Source: Heliomarina baculiformis (GTDB lineage: Bacteria; Pseudomonadota; Alphaproteobacteria; Rhodobacterales; Rhodobacteraceae). From it: DNA of 64,000 nucleotides. The stretch lies in NCBI RefSeq assembly GCF_019966545.1, contig NZ_JAIMIC010000011.1:1-64000 (forward strand), given 5' to 3'. Positions 43,747 to 52,392 of this stretch are shown one piece after another (positions within the stretch are counted from its first letter, which is position 1; each line of letters starts with the position of its first letter). The notes below the pieces were generated by a model. It was given only the letters and a program-made list of their open reading frames with translations. It had not been told where the DNA came from and ran no database searches. A program made the translations under genes and the position numbers.

Positions 43747-45558
43747 ATGCGGGCGATTTTGCGATTTAATACTTGTATATCCTTGTTTGCGACGATGATT
43801 GCGCTTACGCCGCAGGCATCAACGGCAACGTCCGGCGCTCCGGAAACGGTGAGCCACGCCGAGGCCGGTCAGCCGGCTTTTCGGCTGTCGAGATACAAGA
43901 CGGAAAACTTTCTGAGCGACCGGCGAAGGCTGCAATCAAAGCTGTCACCTGATCGCGGGCAAACACCCCGGAATCTGCTCAACCTCGCAGAGTTTTACCT
44001 GGCCCATGCGCTGATGCCCGAAGGGCTTTCGGTTTTGTCGGAACTCGGTGACGATCTCCCCGAGCATATGGCGCGGCAACGAGCGCAACTTGAACTTGCG
44101 CTAGGCATGCTTGACACCCGAACACGTGATCTGAGCCCCCATGCAAAACAGCTTTTGTCGGATAAGAGCCTCGATTGGCCGGATCGGTCGGTATTCGAGG
44201 TTCTGAACGCCTATGAGCAGGGAGACGACGACGCGGCGGCTGAGCGGCTTGATGCGGCGTCGGCCCGGATTGCTGCCTATCCCAAAGCCTTGGTGGAACG
44301 TATTTTGCCAAGGTTTCTCGATCTGGCGATAAGAACGTCGCAATGGTCGACCGCCAAGGACCTGGCCGCGCGTTTCGAGGAAGACCCGGAACTCGCGAAA
44401 CTGCCAGCCTATCCTTACCTTCTGGGCAAGACCGCCGAAAAAGGGGGCGACTTGCTGATGGCCTTCGAGAACTTCCAGAAAGCAGGCGAAGGCAACGATA
44501 TCTGGGCCCATCACGCACGGCTTTCCCTGATCGAGCTGGGGCTCGAAAGCAAAACGCTAAGCCGCGAAGACGCGCTGTCGATGATGAAACAGGCGAGCCG
44601 GTCGTGGAGCGGTGATCGCAACGGGATTGAGTTGTTGCAGCGCATTGTCGAACTGGAAATAGAACTCGATGATACGGTCGCTGCGCTGGGGACATTGGGC
44701 GCCATCATTTCCCGCCACCCGGACACCCCCGCCGCCTCTCTCGCGCGACAGCAGGCGCGGAGCCTTTGGACGACATTCTATGCGAAGGGACGGAACGAAG
44801 AGTTTTCGCTGACAGAATTCCTTGCAGGACACTATATCATCTCAATGGATTACCGGTTTGAACCGGGTTTTGGCGCCGAGACCGAGGCACTTGCCGATCG
44901 TTTCATGGCAGCCGGTTCGACCGTCGTGGCGGCGGATGAGTACGGGGAAACCCATGACTACCTTCTAGTCGGAAGAGATCTTGGGCTGCTTGAGGTCGAT
45001 GACGTCAAGCTGGATTCACTGAAGCTGAAACAGGCGGAGGCGCTCTATCGCGGTGGTCAGATTGAGCAAACGGAACACATTCTTTCCGAAGGCCTGCTAA
45101 GCGACGACACCGAACTTGCGGACCAGTTGAATATGCTCAAGGCGAAGCTTTTCGCCGATCAGGGCGACGCGGAAGATGTCGTAAGAACCAGCCAGACCGA
45201 CCCAAGCCTGAACTATCAGCGGCTGCGGGCGGCAGCCCTGTTTGATCAAGGGGACTGGGAGAAAGCGCAGGCCGCTTATACTAAAATCGTCGACCAGACC
45301 TCGGACAACGTTGATTTTGTGGATGTGGTCCGACTTTTGCTGGTTGCACACCGTTCCGGCGACCGTGGGCAGGTCAACGAACTGGTACAAAGATACCCCG
45401 ACCTTAACGACCGCCCGCAGTGGGAGCAGATCGCGCGCGGCTTTAGCGACGATGCCCCTGCCCTTCTGCCACTTCGCTCGGACACGGCGAGAGCGCGGGT
45501 CGATCTGGTAGGCGAGACTTTGGATACGCTGAACGATCTGAAGCCGGGCACCGACTGA
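43747..45558 (+). CDS. Large periplasmic TPR-like protein of the flagellar island (MotC-like?)
   Basis: 603 residues. N-terminal signal peptide (1-27); the remainder is almost all helical with TPR-like repeats (NLAEFYLAHALMPEGLSVLS near 77, KAQAAYTKIVDQTSDNV near 513). I recognise no exact family. In Sinorhizobium the periplasmic motor protein MotC needs the chaperone MotE, and a motE-like gene is in this island, so this could be the MotC counterpart; MotC is shorter (about 430 residues). Divergent from flgF and followed by flgE. Confidence 0.72.
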   Translation: MRAILRFNTCISLFATMIALTPQASTATSGAPETVSHAEAGQPAFRLSRYKTENFLSDRRRLQSKLSPDRGQTPRNLLNLAEFYLAHALMPEGLSVLSELGDDLPEHMARQRAQLELALGMLDTRTRDLSPHAKQLLSDKSLDWPDRSVFEVLNAYEQGDDDAAAERLDAASARIAAYPKALVERILPRFLDLAIRTSQWSTAKDLAARFEEDPELAKLPAYPYLLGKTAEKGGDLLMAFENFQKAGEGNDIWAHHARLSLIELGLESKTLSREDALSMMKQASRSWSGDRNGIELLQRIVELEIELDDTVAALGTLGAIISRHPDTPAASLARQQARSLWTTFYAKGRNEEFSLTEFLAGHYIISMDYRFEPGFGAETEALADRFMAAGSTVVAADEYGETHDYLLVGRDLGLLEVDDVKLDSLKLKQAEALYRGGQIEQTEHILSEGLLSDDTELADQLNMLKAKLFADQGDAEDVVRTSQTDPSLNYQRLRAAALFDQGDWEKAQAAYTKIVDQTSDNVDFVDVVRLLLVAHRSGDRGQVNELVQRYPDLNDRPQWEQIARGFSDDAPALLPLRSDTARARVDLVGETLDTLNDLKPGTD

Positions 45559-45699
45559 CCTCACGGCCGTAACCAAGTATTGTCTGATCCTGGGGCAAGA
45601 TTCGTCGGGCAAAATAAAATTCAATTCTTTAACCGGCATGAAAATCTCTCTGCCTATCTTTACGGTGGAAGAAAACGTAAACGGCATTCGGGGAAAAGT

Positions 45700-46992
45700 A
45701 TGGGTATTTCGGACGCAATGCAGTCAGGTGTCAGCGGCTTGCTGGCCAACTCGACCGCAGTCGGTCAGATTTCGGCAAACATTGCTAACGCGAACACGGA
45801 CGGATATCGCCGCAGCTTTTCCCAGATGGTCACGACCGCCACACCGAACGGCAGCGTCGGCGGGGTCAACGCGGTTGCGCGCTCTGAAATCGACACCGAC
45901 GGCACCACCCGTTCGACCGGGGTCGCCTCCGACCTTGCGATCAGCGGCAACGGGTTCTTCGTTGTATCGCGCTCGCCGAATGAAACGGTTTCGACAAACT
46001 TCGCCTTTACCCGCGCCGGTTCCTTTAGCGCCGACGAAGAAGGCAATCTGGTCAACGCGGCAGGCCTGTTTCTTTCCGGCTTCGCCTATGACAGCAACGG
46101 CAATCTCGGCTCGGTCGACCGGTCGAACTTTCGCGACCTGACTACCGTCAACGTCGCATCGGCCACTATCAAGGGCGAGGCCTCTACCACCGTTGGCATC
46201 AGCGGCAACCTTCCCGCACAGCAGACGGGCGCGTCGAGCACCGGTCAGGCGTTCGTCAGTTCACAGGACTATTATACCGCCCTGGGTGCGGTTGAGCAGA
46301 TGGAGTTCCAATGGACCCCGTCGACCACGGCGAACGAGTGGAATCTCCAGATCTCGGCGAAAGGATCACCAATGGGGTCCGTGGATGTCACCTTTAACGA
46401 CAGCGGCGCGGCCGCCGGCACACCTGCTTCCTTCACCAATATCACCTCTCTCGCAACTGCGCCGGCCGCGTTCAGCTTTGACGCCGCCACCGGGGTTGCA
46501 AGCCTGACGATTGATAACGGGACAACGCCCCAGACTATCGATATATCGATTGGCGCACCGGGTTCGACCGACGGCATGACGCAGTTCGCGGGTGATTACA
46601 CACCGGTCGATGCCGATGTGGACGGGTTTGAAACCGGTCAGCTGGTGCGGTTCGAAATCGACGAGAGCGGCGACCTTTATGGTGTATTCGACAACAGCGC
46701 CCGCCGCCTGCTTTACAATATCCCGCTGGCCGAAGTGCCAAACCCGAATGGCCTGCAGCAGGTTAACGGCAACGCCTATATCACGACCCAGTCGTCGGGT
46801 GCCTTCAACCTTGGATTTGCCAACACAGGATCGATCGGGTCCATCGCGACCGGCGCACTTGAATCCTCGAACGTCGAATTGGCGGAGGAACTGACCCAGC
46901 TGATCAGGACACAGCAGGCGTATTCCTCGAACGCGACGATCATCACGACCGCCGATGAAATGATGGATGAAACCACCCGTCTGAAACGTTAA
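45700..46992 (+). CDS. flgE: Flagellar hook protein FlgE
   Basis: 430 residues from the ATG at 45700 (GGGGAAAAG just upstream); an in-frame ATG at 45580 adds an unlikely N-terminus. Hook family ends are clear: SGVSGLLANSTAVGQIS, ANIANANTDGYRRSF near 20-35, and C-terminal ESSNVELAEELTQLIRTQQ. Builds the hook. First of flgE-flgK-flgL. Confidence 0.96.
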   Translation: MGISDAMQSGVSGLLANSTAVGQISANIANANTDGYRRSFSQMVTTATPNGSVGGVNAVARSEIDTDGTTRSTGVASDLAISGNGFFVVSRSPNETVSTNFAFTRAGSFSADEEGNLVNAAGLFLSGFAYDSNGNLGSVDRSNFRDLTTVNVASATIKGEASTTVGISGNLPAQQTGASSTGQAFVSSQDYYTALGAVEQMEFQWTPSTTANEWNLQISAKGSPMGSVDVTFNDSGAAAGTPASFTNITSLATAPAAFSFDAATGVASLTIDNGTTPQTIDISIGAPGSTDGMTQFAGDYTPVDADVDGFETGQLVRFEIDESGDLYGVFDNSARRLLYNIPLAEVPNPNGLQQVNGNAYITTQSSGAFNLGFANTGSIGSIATGALESSNVELAEELTQLIRTQQAYSSNATIITTADEMMDETTRLKR

Positions 46993-47022
46993 TCGGTACC
47001 AAAAAGTTGAAAGGGGCGCTGG

Positions 47023-48423
47023 ATGAGTATCAATAGCGCATACAATATCGCGAACACCGGGCTGAAAAGCACGGGAAAATGGGCCGAACTGGTGTCCAAT
47101 AACATCGCGAATGCCGATAGCGACAGCTATGGAAGGCGCACCCTCTCGAAAACGACGACCGCGATGGGAACCGCCGTGGCGAACGGCGTGAACCGTGCGG
47201 TCGATCAGTCTCTGACCCGCATGTATCATTCGGAACTGGCACGGATGACACGGCAGGATGCGATCGCGGACGGAGTTTCGGCATACACGACTTCACTGGG
47301 TGAGGTGGATGATCCGAGTTCACCGGCAGCGCTTCTGACAAACTTTCAAAGCAACCTTGATCTGCTTTATAACGATCCTTCGGACGCTTCCGTGCAACAA
47401 GCGGTAGTTCAGTCAGCGGGCGCCATCGCGACCGGGCTCAACACCTTGTCGCGAGATCTGGATACGAGCCTCAAGGAAGTGCGCAACTCTCTCCTGGCGA
47501 GTGTCGACGAAGTCAACAATCTGCTGAGCGATGTTGCCCTGCTGAACCAGCGCCTTGAGAACACCCTGCCGAATTCGCAGCAACGCGCAGCGCTTGAAGA
47601 CCAGATGGGCGACAAGCTGAACCAGCTCGCCGAATTCATCGACTTCAGGACCGAAACGAACGGTAATGGCAGTGTCGACGTGATGACCACGGACGGCTAC
47701 CGACTCGTCGAAGACGACGCCTCCTTTGACCTCGAGTACAATGTAGGTTCGGGTGTCCTGACCGCTGGAACGGTCGACATCACGCCCCCGAACGGTATTG
47801 CCGAAGGTCGTCTTGCCGGGCAGATCGAACTGGTTAATGACGTCATGCCGCAGATGCAGCTGCAGCTTGATGAATTTGCCCGCGCGCTGATCCAGACCTT
47901 TGAGGCAGCCGATGCGAGCCTAAGCGCAGGGGATACCGGGCTGTTCACGGATGAAGGCCTTGCCTATGACCCGGCGCGTATCACAGGTCTTGCCTCGCGG
48001 ATCGAGATTAACGACGCGGTCCTGCCGGAACAGGGCGGTGAAATCTCACGTATTCGCGACGGCATGAACGCGGTGGCACCCGGTCCTTCCGGCTCCGCCA
48101 CGCAAATTGGCGCGTTCCTCGATGGTCTGGACGCGCCGCAGACATTTGACGGCGCAACCTCACTGCCGACGAACATATCCCTTTCAGATTATGCCTCGGC
48201 ATTGATTGCGGATCAGCAGAACACGCGGGCAACCGCGGAAAAAGAACAGGAAGGCCTGGCTGCTTCGGCGTCGAGCCTGAATTCCGCCCGGCTGAACGCC
48301 CAGGGCGTGAACATTGATACCGAGCTTCAGGATCTTCTGATGATCGAGCAAGCCTATGCGGCGAACTCCAAGGTGATCAGCACTCTGAACGAAATGATCG
48401 ACTCGCTGCTTGCAGCGGTCTAA
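47023..48423 (+). CDS. flgK: Flagellar hook-associated protein FlgK
   Basis: 466 residues, AAGGGG ribosome site. N-terminal INSAYNIANTGLKSTGKWAE and SNNIANADSDSYGRRT, C-terminal INTELQ-like DTELQDLLMIEQAYAANSK. HAP1 joins hook and filament. Shorter than enterobacterial FlgK (about 550), within the range for alphaproteobacteria. Confidence 0.95.
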   Translation: MSINSAYNIANTGLKSTGKWAELVSNNIANADSDSYGRRTLSKTTTAMGTAVANGVNRAVDQSLTRMYHSELARMTRQDAIADGVSAYTTSLGEVDDPSSPAALLTNFQSNLDLLYNDPSDASVQQAVVQSAGAIATGLNTLSRDLDTSLKEVRNSLLASVDEVNNLLSDVALLNQRLENTLPNSQQRAALEDQMGDKLNQLAEFIDFRTETNGNGSVDVMTTDGYRLVEDDASFDLEYNVGSGVLTAGTVDITPPNGIAEGRLAGQIELVNDVMPQMQLQLDEFARALIQTFEAADASLSAGDTGLFTDEGLAYDPARITGLASRIEINDAVLPEQGGEISRIRDGMNAVAPGPSGSATQIGAFLDGLDAPQTFDGATSLPTNISLSDYASALIADQQNTRATAEKEQEGLAASASSLNSARLNAQGVNIDTELQDLLMIEQAYAANSKVISTLNEMIDSLLAAV

Positions 48424-48437
48424 CGGGAAAACCGGCC

Positions 48438-49487
48438 ATGACGACTTTCGTAAACAACGTATCGAACCTTCAGTCCTCGCTGGCGCGCCAACAGCAGGCG
48501 TTGCGGATCACCCGGGAACTTTCGAAAGCCGAAGAAGAAGCGACAACGGGTCTTCGCGCGGATGTGTTTCGCGACCTTGGCGCCCGCGCCGCAAGTTCGA
48601 TTTCGGTGCGCAACCAAATCGACCGGACCAAATCATTTGTGACATCGAACAAGCTGCTCGAAGGTCGGATGGACGTAACAGTCAATGCGATGACTGAAAT
48701 GCGGACCGCCATTCGGGACGTGATGGCGATGGCTGTTGCGAACAAGGAAAGCCCCGTGTCAACCGCGCCCGAAGTTCAGGCCGCAGCCCGGACAGCGCTT
48801 GAGCAGTTCATCGGTTTTGCAAACACCCAGTACCAAGGCAAGTCCCTGTTCGCCGGTGTCGACGATGACAAGATCGCGCTGAACAAGTGGGATCAGGACA
48901 TTGACGGCATGGGAACGACGCCAGAATCCGTTCTGGCCGCCATTACCGGCACTGGGCCGGTCAATACTGCCGATGCAACGGCGATGATCGCATCGCTCGA
49001 CACGCTGTTCAGCTCTACCGACTACGAAAACGTGTTCTTTAACGGCACACCGGCGGCGACAGGCGAACGTGTGACTGCGCGGATTGAAGAAGGTGTAACG
49101 CTTGCCTATGGGGTACAAGCAAATGATCAGGCGTTTCGCGACGTGATCAAGGGGCTGACGATGCTTGCCTCGGTAGATATCTCGCAGATCAGCGATGATG
49201 ACGCCTATACCGCTTACATGACAGAGGCCGTTTCGGCGATTTCATCCGGTACCAGCGGTGTACTGGAAGCAGAGGCGCGCCTTGGTTCACAGCAGCAGCG
49301 GTTGGAAAATACCGTCACCGGTCAGGAAGACCTGCTGAGCGTGCTGAATTCCCGCGTTCTTGCGCTCGAAGCTGTGGACCCCTACGAGGCGGCGACGCGG
49401 CTTCAGCTTCTCGAAACACAGCTTCAGTCGAGCTATGTCCTGACATCCCGTCTCGCCAACATGACGCTGCTTAACTACCTCGGGTAA
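48438..49487 (+). CDS. flgL: Flagellar hook-filament junction protein FlgL
   Basis: 349 residues. Flagellin-like N-terminus (LQSSLARQQQALRITRELSK) and C-terminus (LLETQLQSSYVLTSRLANM). HAP3 type junction protein. Its stop abuts the convergent regulator gene with no space. Confidence 0.92.
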   Translation: MTTFVNNVSNLQSSLARQQQALRITRELSKAEEEATTGLRADVFRDLGARAASSISVRNQIDRTKSFVTSNKLLEGRMDVTVNAMTEMRTAIRDVMAMAVANKESPVSTAPEVQAAARTALEQFIGFANTQYQGKSLFAGVDDDKIALNKWDQDIDGMGTTPESVLAAITGTGPVNTADATAMIASLDTLFSSTDYENVFFNGTPAATGERVTARIEEGVTLAYGVQANDQAFRDVIKGLTMLASVDISQISDDDAYTAYMTEAVSAISSGTSGVLEAEARLGSQQQRLENTVTGQEDLLSVLNSRVLALEAVDPYEAATRLQLLETQLQSSYVLTSRLANMTLLNYLG

Positions 49488-50234
49488 TCAGCTGAGCGCC
49501 GCCTGTATCGGCGTAACCCCGGCCGAATGACGGCGTTCAGACGTGGCGTCACGCTCGGCCGTGTCGAGTTTGTAGCCGCGCCCGTGGACCGTTTCGATAT
49601 ATGGATGACCCGAGAGCGCGGCCTGCCCGATTTTCTTGCGGATCTTGCAGATATAAACGTCGATTACCTTATCGAACGGTTGATCCTCCGCCATTCCGTA
49701 CACCGCATCATAAATGGCAGCTTTAGAGATGACGCGCCGCGAATTCAGCACCAGTTGCTGGAAGATCGCATGTTCGCGGCGCGAAAGCTTTACCCGCTGT
49801 CCACTGACCTCCGGATCCCGCCCGTCAAAGAACGCGGTGACCTCGCCTACCGTCACGCTGTCCGCGGAATGACCGTGGATGCGGCGCAACACCGCGTTAA
49901 TACGCGACCGGATTTCGGGCGCGCGAACCGGCATGACAAGAACATCATCGGCACCCGCATCGAGAGCGCTGACCGCCTCTTGCGCATCGCGCGTGTCACG
50001 CAGGACGATGATCGGCTGCGCACAACCAGCGCGCCGCAGTTTACGCAGTTGCTCGATAATATCGGGCCCCGAGACCAGAAGGATGGCATGATTTTCATGC
50101 CCGGCACGGTTCAACAGACGAAGGTCACCCCTGAAGAACGCCGGGCCGATCTCGATCGCCTTGATCCGATCAGCGTGTAGCTCATCCAGCAACTTCTGCC
50201 GCCGGTCCTGGCTATGGTAGAGATAGACGTTCAT
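49488..50234 (-). CDS. FtcR/CtrA-like winged-helix regulator with degenerate receiver
   Basis: 248 residues from the ATG at 50234 (AGGGGA upstream). The winged helix resembles CtrA and Brucella FtcR (LSRREHAIFQQLVLNSRRVI, FDKVIDVYICKIRKKI). The receiver lacks key residues: the Asp-acceptor strand reads AILLVSGPD, the Lys site reads VLVMPV, and the acidic pocket reads LYHSQD. FtcR-type proteins control flagellar genes in Brucella and rhizobia. It is divergent from flgI, with which it shares TTCTTG-N14-AATAGT promoter-like sequence. Confidence 0.82.
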   Translation of the reverse strand: MNVYLYHSQDRRQKLLDELHADRIKAIEIGPAFFRGDLRLLNRAGHENHAILLVSGPDIIEQLRKLRRAGCAQPIIVLRDTRDAQEAVSALDAGADDVLVMPVRAPEIRSRINAVLRRIHGHSADSVTVGEVTAFFDGRDPEVSGQRVKLSRREHAIFQQLVLNSRRVISKAAIYDAVYGMAEDQPFDKVIDVYICKIRKKIGQAALSGHPYIETVHGRGYKLDTAERDATSERRHSAGVTPIQAALS

Positions 50235-50281
50235 CGCGTCCCCTGTCCGAAATATCCGCACACTATTCGCGGCAACATTTA

Positions 50282-50290
50282 CAAGAATAA
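50282..50290 (-). promoter_or_regulatory. TTATTCTTG element upstream of the FtcR-like gene
   Basis: Reads TTATTCTTG on the minus strand, 48 bases before the start at 50234. Fourteen bases after CTTG comes AATAGT, exactly as at flgI on the other strand. Confidence 0.4.
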
Positions 50291-50347
50291 AGTATTATTC
50301 GAAGTATAGTCAATAAAAACTATGAATATCCTTTGAAAAGCGGCAAT

Positions 50348-50356
50348 CTATTCTTG
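50348..50356 (+). promoter_or_regulatory. CTATTCTTG element upstream of flgI
   Basis: CTATTCTTG lies 74 bases before the flgI start and is followed by 14 bases and AATAGT. It is close to the CtrA-type site at 50369, so the AATAGT part overlaps that site. Confidence 0.42.
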
Positions 50357-50368
50357 CAATCCTTAGGT

Positions 50369-50383
50369 TTAATAGTACTTTAA
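50369..50383 (+). promoter_or_regulatory. CtrA-type full site at flgI
   Basis: Exact TTAA, TAGTACT, TTAA, 46 bases before the flgI start. Position within the presumed promoter supports a real control site; it overlaps the AATAGT box of the CTATTCTTG element. Confidence 0.5.
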
Positions 50384-50429
50384 TGCTTGAAATCTTCACC
50401 CTGCCCTTCTGGGCGATACGGGAAAAGCC

Positions 50430-51548
50430 ATGCGTTACGCTATTCTTTCTGCGCTCAAGTTCCTGTCGATCGCTATTGTGACCGTTCTGAATGTCGGCTC
50501 CGCACACGCCGATGTCCGCATCAAGGACATCGCGAGCTTTGAGGGCGTGCGAGAGAACCAACTTGTCGGTTACGGACTTGTGGTCGGGCTGAACGGCACC
50601 GGAGACACGCTTCGCAACAGTCCTTTCACCGAAAAAAGCATTGAAGGCATGCTGGAACGCCTTGGTGTCGGCAACCTGAGCGAAGATAAGATCAAGACAG
50701 AAAACACCGCCGCCGTCATGGTGACGGCGATGCTTCCGCCGTTTGCGCGGCGCGGATCGACCATCGATGTCGTGGTTTCATCGCTGGGGGACGCTGACAG
50801 CCTGCGCGGCGGGACGCTGGTCGTGACCCCGCTTACCGGCGCGGATGGCGAAGTCTATGCCGTCGCGCAGGGCCCGATCGCCGTCGCCGGTTTCGCGGCG
50901 CAGGGCATTAACGCATCAGTTGTCGAAGGTGTCCCGACCGTCGCCCGTATCGAGAACGGCGCCACCGTCGAAGCCGAGATCGATTTTCGCCTCAACGATA
51001 TGGACTCGCTGAGGATCGCTCTGCGTACACCGGATTTCACCACAGCCGTCCGGGTCGCCGATGCCATCAACGATCAGCTCGGACAACGCAAGGCAGCCGC
51101 GCTGGACCCGACAACGATCGAAATAGCGCTGAACAACAAGGAAGACGTGCCGCAGCTCATGGCAGGAATCGAGAACCTGACGGTCGAACCGGACAGCGCG
51201 GCGAAGGTGGTTATAGATGCCCGCTCCGGGACAATCGTTATCGGTTCAAACGTACGGATAGACGAGGTTGCCGTTTCCCAGGGCGGATTGACCGTCGTCG
51301 TACGCGAAGACCCTGTGATCAGCCAACCAGAACCCTTCTCGGTCAGCGGTGCCACGATTGTCGTGCCGCAAACCTCGGTTGCCGTGAATGAAAAGGAAGC
51401 GAAGTTCACCATTCTCGAAGGAGATGTCAGCCTGCAGCGGCTTGTAGATGGACTTAACGCCATTGGCATCGGTGCAAGCGAGACCATATCTATATTGCAG
51501 GCGATCAAGGCCGCCGGTGCACTGCACGCTGACCTTGAAATCATCTGA
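50430..51548 (+). CDS. flgI: Flagellar P-ring protein FlgI
   Basis: 372 residues with a signal peptide (1-27, HADVRIKDIASFEGVREN at the junction). Family signature GYGLVVGLNGTGD and NSPFTEKSIEGML follow. Forms the periplasmic P-ring with FlgA as chaperone. First gene of the flgI-FlgJ-FlgN-like set leading to fliC. Confidence 0.97.
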   Translation: MRYAILSALKFLSIAIVTVLNVGSAHADVRIKDIASFEGVRENQLVGYGLVVGLNGTGDTLRNSPFTEKSIEGMLERLGVGNLSEDKIKTENTAAVMVTAMLPPFARRGSTIDVVVSSLGDADSLRGGTLVVTPLTGADGEVYAVAQGPIAVAGFAAQGINASVVEGVPTVARIENGATVEAEIDFRLNDMDSLRIALRTPDFTTAVRVADAINDQLGQRKAAALDPTTIEIALNNKEDVPQLMAGIENLTVEPDSAAKVVIDARSGTIVIGSNVRIDEVAVSQGGLTVVVREDPVISQPEPFSVSGATIVVPQTSVAVNEKEAKFTILEGDVSLQRLVDGLNAIGIGASETISILQAIKAAGALHADLEII

Positions 51549-51574
51549 TCAGACCGGACCGGGGGGCACGGGAA

Positions 51575-51898
51575 ATGGAAATCAGTTCGAAAATGGCGGC
51601 AGAGATGCCTGCCGCAACCTACAAGATCGGGCATTCCGGCGAAACGCCTGAACAGCGCGCCGCGCGGGAGTTCGAATCCGTTTTCCTGACCAATGCAGTC
51701 GAAGAAATGCTGAAGAGCGTTGATATCGGCGAGTTCGGCGGCGGTCACGCCGAAGAGACATGGCGCGGATTCCTCGCCCGGGCCTATGCGGACCAAATCG
51801 CCGGACAGGGTCTTACAGGAATTTCACAGCAGGTCGTGGGAACGATCCAGGCCTATCAATCCGGTCTTTCTGCCGGCCTTTCCGAGGATGAAAAATGA
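51575..51898 (+). CDS. FlgJ N-terminal-type rod assembly protein
   Basis: 107 residues. It matches the N-terminal rod-binding domain of FlgJ (RAAREFESVFLTNAVEEMLKS, GGGHAEETWRGFLARAYAD) and lacks the muramidase domain, which is usual in alphaproteobacteria. Scaffold for rod assembly. Overlaps the FlgN-like start by 4 bases. Confidence 0.85.
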   Translation: MEISSKMAAEMPAATYKIGHSGETPEQRAAREFESVFLTNAVEEMLKSVDIGEFGGGHAEETWRGFLARAYADQIAGQGLTGISQQVVGTIQAYQSGLSAGLSEDEK

Positions 51899-52290
51899 GC
51901 GCAGCCCATCAGATCATTGAACGTCTGTCCCGCCTGCTTCACGACGAGATTTCCGCCATCGCAGTCGGCGAGCTGGAAGTCGTCCGGAAACTCTACAGCG
52001 AAAAATACGCGCTGCTGAACGAACTCGAAGAAGCTTCGGGGCAGATCGAAGCACACCTGAAAAAGGACGGAAAGCAATCCGCGAAGCTGCGCGAAGACCT
52101 TACAAATCTTTACGCTCTGATCCGAAAAGACCAGCTTTTGCTGGAGCGGATGGCGGATGCGACCGGTCGCGCGGCGCAGGAAATCGCCAAGATCCGGGAT
52201 CGGTACGGGCTTGGCGGGTTGTATGAATCATCGGGTACTCTACGGAAGGATGATGTGGCGCGGCCGCAACACATAGATCAGTCGATCTGA
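51895..52290 (+). CDS. FlgN-like chaperone candidate
   Basis: 131 residues, helical with coiled coils (10-60, 65-110). Size and helical plan fit FlgN, the export chaperone of FlgK and FlgL, and the position before fliC agrees. Sequence similarity is only of the general FlgN type, so the assignment is tentative. ATGA overlap with the FlgJ-like gene. Confidence 0.62.
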   Translation: MSAAHQIIERLSRLLHDEISAIAVGELEVVRKLYSEKYALLNELEEASGQIEAHLKKDGKQSAKLREDLTNLYALIRKDQLLLERMADATGRAAQEIAKIRDRYGLGGLYESSGTLRKDDVARPQHIDQSI

Positions 52291-52293
52291 AAT

Positions 52294-52308
52294 TTAACCC
52301 TGCTTTAA
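52294..52308 (+). promoter_or_regulatory. CtrA-type full site upstream of fliC
   Basis: Exact TTAA, CCCTGCT, TTAA, followed by C. It begins 4 bases after the FlgN-like stop and 85 bases before the fliC ATG, a normal promoter position. Confidence 0.55.
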
Positions 52309-52331
52309 CTTCTGCTCCAATTTTCCCTTTC

Positions 52332-52346
52332 ACGGGCATGTCCCGT
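52332..52346 (+). promoter_or_regulatory. Hairpin in the fliC leader
   Basis: ACGGG, CATGT, CCCGT, then TTTTC, about 46 bases before the fliC start. FlbT, encoded downstream, is known in Caulobacter to bind flagellin mRNA leaders, so this is a reasonable candidate target. The stem is short (5 bp). Confidence 0.3.
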
Positions 52347-52392
52347 TTTCGTCAGAAAGACGATCTCGAGAAAATTCTTACAGGAACAGAAG

